Shown: piece after piece, positions 1-5,082 of the stretch
Numbering within the stretch: the stretch's first letter is position 1
How the letters are laid out: each line of letters opens with the position of its first letter
DNA from: Phycisphaerales bacterium
Lineage (GTDB): Bacteria; Planctomycetota; Phycisphaerae; Tepidisphaerales; Tepidisphaeraceae
Length of the DNA stretch: 5,641 nucleotides
NCBI GenBank assembly: GCA_028288905.1
Contig: JAQGHJ010000654.1
Coordinates: 1 to 5,641 of the forward strand
Direction of reading: 5' to 3'
Made by a program: the position numbers and the translations under genes
The notes under the pieces: model-generated
What the model was told of the DNA's origin: nothing
What the model saw: only the letters and a program-made list of their open reading frames with translations
The model's database searches: none

Positions 1-363
1 CACCTCGGGGGCGAACTGCGGTGACCCGGCCAGCCGCCGCCGCAGGATTTGCAGCCAGAGCGTGACGCTCCCGAGGTTGCCGCTCAGGTCGTGGCTCAGG
101 AACGACAGGTACTGAAGCTCGGCTTCCGCCGCCGCCCGCAGCCGGTCGTTCTGGTGCCCGACGAAGGCGATCATCGCCTGCTGGGCCATCAGGTCGATGG
201 CCCAGTCCAGCGCCGCCTCCTCCTCCGCATCCATCCGGCGGCCGAGGGCGTCCGCGGCGTGCTCATTGACCAGCCGCCGCAGGAGGCGATCCTCGGTCGC
301 CAAGTCCCCCACGTCGTAGTGGATTTGGAAGCGGTAGACGCCCTGCTCGGGCGACCGCTCCAT
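1..363 (-). CDS. Sensor histidine kinase, second half of RsbRD-like domain plus H-box (partial, runs off left edge)
   Basis: The frame starts at ATG 363-361 on the minus strand and is open for 121 residues to base 1, where the window ends. Residues 1-35 (MERSPEQGVYRFQIHYDV, then EDRLLRRLV) look like the second half of an RsbRD_N-type helical sensor domain. A long helix with many Ala, Glu and Arg follows (about 36-84), then a dimerisation/phosphoacceptor box, YLSFLSHDLSGNL, with the candidate phosphorylated His at residue 91 (bases 93-91). The ATP-binding domain must lie beyond the left edge. The role is autophosphorylating cytoplasmic sensor kinase; no membrane segment is seen. The first half of the sensor domain sits upstream in another frame (363-623), and its TGA stop shares a base with this ATG. 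The fragment is therefore either a translationally coupled second cistron or the downstream part of one frameshifted gene. Family assignment is firm; intactness is not. Confidence 0.82.
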   Translation of the reverse strand, partial: MERSPEQGVYRFQIHYDVGDLATEDRLLRRLVNEHAADALGRRMDAEEEAALDWAIDLMAQQAMIAFVGHQNDRLRAAAEAELQYLSFLSHDLSGNLGSVTLWLQILRRRLAGSPQFAPEV

Positions 364-623
364 CAGCCGCTTGACTCAGGCGGGTCGCCCGAGGCGAGGG
401 CGTCGGCCAGCCCCTTGAGGATGTCGGGCAGGCTGTCCAGAACCTCGTCGAACCCGACCTTGTTGGCGGGCGGGACGTGCTGCCGCACCATCTTCTCCCA
501 CTCCCGCAGTATCGGCTTGGTGCGGGACCGCAGGGCGGCGGCGAGTTGTGGGTAGGGCCGCTCGGCGAGCGGGCCGGCGACGGGATCGAAGTTGCGGGGG
601 CGGGATCGCGTTGTCTTGGCCAC
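363..623 (-). CDS. N-terminal RsbRD-like sensor segment of the adjacent histidine kinase, separated by a frame break
   Basis: I choose GTG at 623-621, which gives MAKTTRSRPRNFDP; a GGAG lies about 10 bases upstream on the minus strand. The upstream extension of this frame is Arg/Pro-rich and does not look coding. The 86 residues include LRSRTKPILREWEKMV (31-46) and a helix built on DEVLDSLPDILKGLADAL (59-76), the usual opening of RsbRD_N domains found in RsbR-type stress regulators and some histidine kinases. The frame ends at TGA 365-363, just where an intact protein would run on into SPEQGVYRF of the next frame. Restoring one missing base near 366-378 would join the two parts (for example ...SGLMERSPEQG). 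There is no XXXYYYZ heptamer, so I favour a one-base indel over programmed frameshifting. The TGATG junction could still let both halves be translated. Confidence 0.68.
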   Translation of the reverse strand: MAKTTRSRPRNFDPVAGPLAERPYPQLAAALRSRTKPILREWEKMVRQHVPPANKVGFDEVLDSLPDILKGLADALASGDPPESSG

Positions 624-963
624 GGGACGGTTGCTCCGGTGCGGTGGCGCGGAAGTCGCACCGCATGACCGGCAACAGCATGCCCGGATCGGGGGCGAAC
701 GCGGGGGCGGAACCACCGGGGGAAGGTGACGTTCCGGCCGTCCAAAGGCCGCCAAGTTTGGGCCTCGGCCTCGGGCCTCACGCCGCCGTGGGGCGGCGGA
801 CGGCGGCATGACGTGAGCTACCCGTACTACTGTCGGAGACAAGCGGTGTTCGGGGAATGCCGGGGATCCGCCTCATCCATTCTGCCGGCCGGCGTTTCGT
901 CAGGCTTTTCCCCCGTACGCCGCCGAAGGCGGGTTTCCGCTGTCTACATTCCCGACGAAGGGA
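624..963. other. Divergent intergenic region with no gene seen
   Basis: About 340 bases lie between the minus-strand kinase and the plus-strand response regulator. Open frames exist on both strands, but their translations are Arg/Pro/Ser-rich with no recognisable domain. Promoters for both directions should lie here, yet I see no convincing -35/-10 pair. Visible structure: three tandem copies of GGCCTC-like units at 761-779, and a perfect 7-bp hairpin at 781-798. Confidence 0.5.
781..798. repeat. Perfect inverted repeat (7-bp stem, 4-base loop)
   Basis: CGCCGCC (781-787) and GGCGGCG (792-798) pair around the loop GTGG. Neither strand has a T run after the stem, so it does not resemble a classical intrinsic terminator. 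It lies between two divergent signalling genes and could be a regulator site or a chance GC-rich palindrome. Confidence 0.4.
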
Positions 964-964
964 G
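958..964 (+). promoter_or_regulatory. Shine-Dalgarno-like AAGGGAG without a usable start codon after it
   Basis: AAGGGAG is the best ribosome-binding match before the receiver gene and is well placed for a start near 970. The in-frame codons there are GTT, CCA, CGG, AAG, CGA, CGC and ATC; none is ATG, GTG or TTG. The site suggests that a start codon once existed at 964-972. Confidence 0.45.
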
Positions 965-1320
965 TTCCACGGAAGCGACGCATCCTCATCGTTGACGACG
1001 ACCGGTCGCTCCGCACCGGTCTGGCCACGCTGGTCGAGACCGAGGGGCACGAGGCGGTCACGGCCGCGACGATCACCGAAGGGCTGGACAAGCTCGCTTC
1101 GGAGCCGTCCCACCTGATCTTGGACATGGACCTGCCGGACGGCCTCGGGACGACGATCCTGAGGCACGTCCGCGCCAAGCGCCTCCCGGTCAAGGTCGCC
1201 GTCCTCAGCGGGACGGCGGATGCGGCCCTGCTCGGCGAAGCCGCCGACCTGCGGCCCGACGCCACGTTCACGAAGCCGCCGGACTGGGATGCGATACTGG
1301 GCTGGGTCGCCAACCCCTGA
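964..1320 (+). CDS. Single-domain response regulator (CheY-like receiver), start codon missing
   Basis: The frame reads VPRKRRILIVDDDRSLRTG and continues to TGA at 1318-1320. Counted from 964 it has 118 residues, the normal size of a lone receiver. The key residues are present: the acidic pocket in IVDDD (residues 11-13), the phospho-acceptor Asp54 in LILDMDLPDG (codon 1123), Ser82 in VAVLSGTAD (codon 1207) and Lys104 in FTKPPDW (codon 1273). It should therefore take phosphate from a histidine kinase and act through protein contacts, having no output domain. Plausible partners are the divergent RsbRD-type kinase or the hybrid kinase downstream. No ATG, GTG or TTG occurs in frame between the stop at 811-813 and TTG 1120, which lies inside the domain just before Asp54. 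Initiation is thus at a non-standard codon, or the start has been mutated. The 964 boundary is my estimate from homology. Confidence 0.75.
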   Translation, partial: VPRKRRILIVDDDRSLRTGLATLVETEGHEAVTAATITEGLDKLASEPSHLILDMDLPDGLGTTILRHVRAKRLPVKVAVLSGTADAALLGEAADLRPDATFTKPPDWDAILGWVANP

Positions 1321-1685
1321 GGGCGGGACGCCGTGAGCGAGACCGGCCCGGCACCTCGGTTCGACCATCACCAAGAATCGAGCGAACGGATAGCACTGTC
1401 CGGCGGCGTGGCGGACTGAGCTGGGTCGCGCCCGCGGCCCCCGAGAGCTGCCCGCGGGCAACCCCAGCCGGTGCCGCGCGTGCGGGTACGACCTAACCGG
1501 GAACGCGAGCGGGGCGTGCCCGGAGTGGGGGCGGGCGGCGTGAGGGGGCATCCTTCGCGACCTTTGAGAATCCCACCCACGCCACCCTGCTCCGCCGAGC
1601 CGCCGCGACTTTTGATGGGGCCGGCACAGTGCGGGTGCAATTCCCGGAAGTTAGCTGTTAGGGTTGGCCGTTTTACGGAAGTCGG
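1321..1685 (+). other. Degenerate intergenic stretch upstream of the KaiC-like gene
   Basis: No intact gene is evident. The middle (1394-1543) carries a zinc-ribbon remnant, listed separately. A possible 28-codon frame opens at GTG 1333 and stops at TGA 1417-1419 (MSETGPAPRF...); it has no recognisable domain, and could be the broken 5' end of the zinc-ribbon gene, since it closes just before that frame becomes interesting. From 1640 to 1676 the sequence is locally less GC-rich (TTAGCTGTTAGGG, CCGTTTTAC), the likeliest promoter area for the KaiC-like gene, although no clear -35/-10 pair can be read. Confidence 0.4.
1394..1543 (+). pseudogene. Remnant of a planctomycete-type zinc-ribbon protein
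   Basis: Between TAG 1391-1393 and TGA 1541-1543 the frame contains PSRCRACGYDLTGN (from 1463), then SGACPEWGRAA. This closely follows the CxxCGYDL(R/T)GN...CPECG zinc ribbon seen in many short planctomycete proteins. Three metal-binding Cys codons are at 1472, 1481 and 1517. The fourth is TGG (Trp) at 1526 where TGC is expected. The frame has no ATG, GTG or TTG before the motif. I read it as the C-terminal end of a small gene that has lost its start and one zinc ligand. The motif match is clear; the claim that it is dead is inference. Confidence 0.55.
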
Positions 1686-3191
1686 ATGGCAGGAAACCCG
1701 GGCGTCGAAACGTGCGGCACGGGCACGGTCGGCCTAGACTAGGTACTCGCCGGCGGCCTGCCGCGCCACCACCTCTACCTCGTCCAGGGGAACGCCGGCG
1801 TCGGCAAGACCACGCTCGGCCTCAAGTTCCTACTCGCCGGGAGTGCGAACGGCGAGACGTGCCTCTACATCAGCCTGTCCGAGACGAAGGCCGAGCTCGC
1901 GACCGTCGCCCGGTCCCACGGCTGGTCGCTCGACGGCATCGGCCACATCGACCTGTCCGCGCTGAGCTCCCAGATCAAGGCCGGGTCGGCGAACACGCTC
2001 TTTCACTCCGCCGACGTCGAGCTGACCGAGACGGTGAAGCTCATCTGCGACGAGGTCGACCGCCTCAAGCCCGAGCGGCTGGTGCTCGACTCCCTCTCCG
2101 AGATCCGGCTCATGTCCGAGGTCTCGACCCGCTACCGGCGGCAAATCCTGGGCCTGAAGCACTTCTTCGCCGAGCGCGGGACGACCGTCCTCCTCATCGA
2201 CAACACGGACGACGACACGAGCGACCACCAGATGAAGAGCGTCGCCCACGGCGTCATCGCGCTGGAGCAGGTCCGGAACAAGTTCGGGGCCGAGCGGCGG
2301 CGGCTGCGGGTCGTCAAGCTCCGCGGCATCAAGTACCGCGGCGGGGAACACGACTACGTGATCGAGAAGGGCGGCATCGTCGTCTTCCCGCGGCTGGTCG
2401 CCGCCGAGCACCTGGAGCGGTTCGAGGCGGGGCGGGTGTCGAGCGGGATCGCCGGGCTCGACTCGATCCTCGGCGGGGGGCTCGCCCGCGGGACGAGCAC
2501 CCTCTTCATCGGTCCGGTCGGCTCGAACAAGACGACGATCGCAAGCCAGTTCGCGGCGGTCGCCGCCGGCCGCGGCGAGGCCGTCTCCTACTACACGTTC
2601 GACGAGACGACCCGGAGCGTCATCGATCGGGCGGGCCAGGTCGGGATCGGCATGCAGAAGCACGTGCAGGCCGGGAACCTGAGCGTCGTCCAGATCGACC
2701 CGGCCGAACTGACGCCGGGGGAGATGGCGTCCAAGATCCGGGAGAGCGTCGACGCCGGCACGCGCATGGTGATCCTCGACAGCCTGAACGGCTACCTGAA
2801 CGCGATGCCGGAGGAGCGGTTCCTCGTCATGCAGCTCCACGAGCTCCTGACGTACCTCAGCCACCGGGGCGTGGTGACGATCCTGGTCCTCGCCCAGCAC
2901 GGGATGCTCCACAACATGGAGACCCCGGCCGACGTCACCTACCTCGCCGACGCCGTCGTGATGCTCCGCTACTTCGAGGCCGCGGGCGAGGTGAAGAAGG
3001 CCATCTCGGTCGTGAAGAAGCGGGGCGGCGCGCACGAGACGACCATCCGCGAGCTCGCCGTCAGGGACAACCGGCTGGTCATCGGCGGACCCCTGAAGGA
3101 GTTCCAGGGCGTCCTGACCGGCGTGCCGAGCTTCACCGGACCGGCCCATTCCATCCTGGCGAGAAATGACGACGAGCGCTCACACAGCTGA
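1686..3191 (+). CDS. Two-domain KaiC-like ATPase (RecA/RadA superfamily), interrupted by in-frame TAG at codon 19
   Basis: From ATG 1686 (GGAAG at 1677-1681) the frame spans 501 codons before TGA 3189-3191, close to the length of KaiC (about 520). Domain 1 has GLD-stop-VLAGGLP (17-26), Walker A GNAGVGKTT (35-43), YISLSET with candidate catalytic Glu66, and Walker B LVLDSL with Asp135. Domain 2 has GIAGLDSILGGGL, Walker A GPVGSNKTT (276-284; Asn281 replaces the usual Gly), YTFDET with Glu307, and Walker B VILDSLNGY with Asp365. It ends with the family-typical GPLKEFQGVLTGVPSF. Such proteins are cytoplasmic hexamer-forming ATPases. The KaiC Ser-Thr autophosphorylation pair is not obvious, and no KaiA/KaiB is nearby, so a signalling role with the overlapping kinase is more likely than a clock. 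TAG 1740-1742 breaks the conserved GLDxVLAGGLP motif. The next conventional start, GTG 2034, would lose Walker A and most of domain 1. If TAG is not read through, only a truncated protein carrying an intact domain 2 could be made. Confidence 0.85.
1740..1742 (+). other. In-frame amber codon inside a conserved KaiC motif
   Basis: The codons read GGC CTA GAC TAG GTA CTC GCC GGC GGC, that is GLD-stop-VLAGGLP. Family members have a sense codon here (often Asp, Glu, Ala or Gln). Frame and conservation are the same on both sides, so this is a point change rather than a frameshift. Confidence 0.85.
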
Positions 3192-4402
3192 CCGGGAGGC
3201 CCCCCGGGGAGCGGGTCCTGCTCCTCACGCCGACCGGGCGGGACTCGCACCACGCCTCGGCGTTCCTGCTCGAGGCCGGCATCCGCACGCACTCCTGCCG
3301 CGACGTGGTCGAGCTTTGCGACACCGTCCGGGACGGGGGGGCCGCCGTCCTCGTCGTCGCGGTCGAGGGGCTCGACGGCGGGCGGCACGCCCCGCTCGTC
3401 TCGCTCCTGGCGGAGCAGCCGCCGTGGTCGGACATTCCCGTGGTCCTCGTCACGACGGGGGGCGAAGGCGCCCAGACCGTCCTCCGGGATCACCTGGCCG
3501 CCGGCGGGAGCACGACGTTCCTCGAACGCCCGTTCCGGGCCGTGACGCTCGCGAGCATCGTCAGGGTGGGCCTCCGCTCGCGGCGGCGGCAGTACGAGCT
3601 CCGGGACATCATGGCCGACCGGGAACGCCTCCTCCGCGAGGCCGAGCACGCGGGCCGCATGAAGGACGAGTTCCTGGCCACCCTGTCCCATGAACTCCGG
3701 ACGCCGCTCAGCGCCATCCTCGGGTGGGCGCAGCTGCTCAGCCGGGGCGATCGGGCGGTCGAGGAGTTCCGCGAAGGGCTTGCCGTCATCGCCCGGAACG
3801 CCCGGTCGCAGACGCAGCTCATCGAGGACCTCCTCGACATGAGCCGCATCGTCGCGGGCAAGGTACGGCTGGACGTCCAGCTCGTGAGCCCCGCGACGCT
3901 CCTCGACGGCGCGGTCGAGGCGTTGCGGCCGGCGGCCGAGGCGAAACACATCCGCCTCGTGAAGGTTCTAGACCCCGCGGCCGGGCCCGTCTCGGGCGAC
4001 CCGGCGAGGCTCCAGCAGGTCGTCTGGAACCTAATGACGAACGCCATCAAGTTCACCCCGAAGGGCGGCAAGGTCCACGTCCGGCTCGGGCGCGTGAACT
4101 CGCACGTCGAGATCTCCGTCGCCGACACGGGGCAGGGGATCGGGCCCGGGTTCCTCCCCCACGTGTTCGACCGCTTCCGCCAGGCGGACGGCTCGAGCAC
4201 GCGTCGCGCCGGCGGGCTTGGGATCGGCCTCTCCATCGTGCGACAGCTGGTCGAGCTCCACGGCGGCACCGTGCGCGCCGAAAGCCCGGGGGACGGGAAG
4301 GGGTCGACGTTCACCGTCGACCTCCCGCTCGCGATCGTGCACGTCGAGAATTCACCGGCGGGTTTACGGGTCCATCCGAAAGCGCCGTCCGCGGCCGCGT
4401 AG
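3166..4402 (+). CDS. Hybrid-type sensor histidine kinase, frame broken at a six-C run near the start and ended by an in-frame TAG
   Basis: ATG 3166 overlaps the KaiC-like gene by 26 bases and is preceded by GGCGAGAA, so translation is probably coupled. It encodes MTTSAHTADREAP, then the frame shifts by one base at CCCCCC (3200-3205). The kinase frame continues with GERVLLLTPTGRD from about 3206. Positions 3215-3575 form a receiver-like N-terminal segment (a pseudo-receiver without the Asp pocket, ending in TTFLERPFRAVTL). A short coiled helix leads to H-box ATLSHELRTPL (His codon 3689), N-box WNLMTNAIKF (Asn codon 4040), G1 box ADTGQGIG (Asp codon 4124), F-box VFDRFRQAD and G2 box GGLGIGLSI (4211-4237). 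All catalytic motifs are intact. No membrane segment is seen, so it is a cytoplasmic kinase. Without the shift, the first conventional start is GTG 3305, which trims the N-terminus but leaves the kinase core. TAG 4400-4402 separates it from its own receiver. Confidence 0.86.
3200..3205 (+). other. Six-C run marking the frameshift in the hybrid kinase
   Basis: The local sequence is GAGGCCCCCCGGGGAGCGG. With five Cs it reads E-A-P-G-E-R-V-L-L-L in one frame from ATG 3166; with six, the frame from ATG turns Arg/Ala/Pro-rich and meaningless. Homopolymers of this type are prone to polymerase slippage and to sequencing miscalls. Confidence 0.7.
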
Positions 4403-4705
4403 GATTGCGACGCGGCGCCCCTGGAGGGCGTGACCGTCCTGGTCGTCGACGACGAACCCGACGCCCGCAGGCTCATCCGGCGGATGCTCGAGGAATGCCA
4501 CGCGACGGTTCTGGTCGCGGGATCGGCGGCGGAGGCGATCGCGCTCACGGCCTTCGCCCGGTCGGAGGACCGGACGCGCGCCCTCCGCGCGGGCTTCGCC
4601 GTCCACGTGTCGAAGCCCGTCGAGCCGTCGGAACTAATTGCCGCCGTGGCAAGCGCCGCGGGACGAACGCTTGGGTCGTGGCAGGGGTTGAGCCACGGGG
4701 GTTGA
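4403..4705 (+). pseudogene. C-terminal receiver domain of the hybrid kinase, with internal deletion of the phospho-acceptor region
   Basis: This segment is in the same frame as the kinase, directly after its TAG: linker DCDAAPLEGV, then VLVVDDEPDARRLIRRM with the acidic pocket (Asp codons 4448 and 4451). Next comes GSAAEA, and without any beta-3 strand the sequence jumps to IALTAFARSEDRTRALRAGF (Thr codon 4547) and HVSKPVEPSEL (Lys codon 4613). In related hybrid kinases about 40-45 residues, including a D-x-x-M-P phosphorylation loop, lie between AAEA and IALTAF. They are missing here, with frame kept, so the domain cannot accept phosphate in the usual way. GTG 4430, preceded by GGAGG, could start an independent fragment of 91 residues. 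Termination is TGA 4703-4705. I consider it a decayed receiver; a retained structural role cannot be excluded. Confidence 0.75.
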
Positions 4706-4714
4706 CGCTCAACC
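4686..4714 (+). repeat. Hairpin over the stop codon of the hybrid kinase gene (8-bp stem)
   Basis: GGTTGAGC (4686-4693) and GCTCAACC (4707-4714) pair perfectly around a 13-base loop that contains the TGA. No T run follows, so it is at best a weak or factor-assisted terminator, or an mRNA 3'-end stabiliser. Confidence 0.4.
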
Positions 4715-4724
4715 GTACCGAACC

Positions 4725-4744
4725 CGCGAGAGGGGGGGCTCGCG
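4725..4744 (+). repeat. Hairpin in the leader of the small ORF (6-bp stem, G-rich loop)
   Basis: CGCGAG (4725-4730) pairs with CTCGCG (4739-4744) around the loop AGGGGGGG. It lies six bases before ATG 4751 and would hold the G-rich ribosome-binding candidate in the loop, so it could affect translation of the small ORF. Confidence 0.35.
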
Positions 4745-4750
4745 ACGGAG

Positions 4751-4933
4751 ATGACCTCCGCCCCGTCCACTCCCTACGGCGGGGGCGGGTCCGCCGCCGG
4801 CCTGGCGGCCGTCGACGTCGTGTACGTCGTGCGGCGGGTCATCCGCCCGGTCTACCTGCTCGATGCGGCCGCGGAACTGGTGCTGATGGCGGGCTGGGCG
4901 GTCGGGTGGGCCCGACACGGCGGCATGTCGTGA
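4751..4933 (+). CDS. Small hypothetical protein, possibly membrane-associated
   Basis: This is a 60-residue frame from ATG 4751 to TGA 4931-4933 that I do not recognise. Codon third positions are almost all G or C, as in the neighbouring real genes, which favours real coding. The N-terminus is Ser/Gly/Pro-rich (MTSAPSTPYGGGG); then VDVVYVVRRVIRPVYLL and a hydrophobic stretch of about 20 residues (LDAAAELVLMAGWAVGWA, about 39-55) could form one membrane helix. GGAG directly abuts the ATG, too close to serve as a good Shine-Dalgarno; a G-rich run at 4730-4738 is the alternative, about 12 bases upstream. It could also be a fragment of a larger lost gene. Confidence 0.5.
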   Translation: MTSAPSTPYGGGGSAAGLAAVDVVYVVRRVIRPVYLLDAAAELVLMAGWAVGWARHGGMS

Positions 4934-4981
4934 GGAGGCGCGCGCGGCGGCCCCTCTTACGGCGGCCGGCGCAGCGGCGAC

Positions 4982-5011
4982 GGGCTCCGACCGTCTTTAC
5001 TTGCGGAGCCC
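4982..5011 (+). terminator. Hairpin between the small ORF and the HPP gene, possible terminator
   Basis: GGGCTCCG (4982-4989) and CGGAGCCC (5004-5011) make a perfect 8-bp stem around a 14-base loop (ACCGTCTTTACTTG). It falls in the 149-base gap after the small ORF. No T run follows, so intrinsic termination is uncertain. The less GC-rich stretch just after it (ATCATATTGG, 5017-5026) might include a promoter element for the HPP gene. Confidence 0.35.
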
Positions 5012-5082
5012 CGGGGATCATATTGGCCCCGACCGCCCCGTGAAACTTCTGTTTCTCCGGTGGCGGCCGTACTCGCCGCACC

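Noticed and set aside
361..400. Programmed -1 ribosomal frameshift in the RsbRD-type kinase
   Set aside because: No slippery heptamer or convincing downstream structure is present; an indel or TGATG coupling explains it better.
1333..1419. A 28-codon frame starting at GTG (MSETGPAPRF...)
   Set aside because: It is too short, has no strong ribosome-binding site and no domain; mentioned only as a possible broken 5' end of the zinc-ribbon gene.
778..1551. A 257-residue minus-strand frame covering the response regulator
   Set aside because: It lies antisense to a clear receiver domain and has no recognisable content.
1830..3149. A 439-residue minus-strand frame opposite the KaiC-like gene
   Set aside because: The translation is rich in Asp, Val, His and Arg with no motif; it is an antisense shadow of the real gene.
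1664..3169. A 501-residue open frame across the KaiC-like gene in another phase
   Set aside because: It is Arg/Pro/Gly-rich with no domain and is the shadow of the KaiC-like frame, caused by high GC.
1686..3191. Naming the ATPase kaiC as a circadian clock gene
   Set aside because: No kaiA or kaiB is present, the KaiC Ser-Thr phosphorylation pair is not evident, and many KaiC-like proteins are not clock components.
2969..4770. Long minus-strand frames opposite the hybrid kinase
   Set aside because: They are low-complexity Ser/Arg/Pro translations mirroring the kinase codons; no domain is seen.
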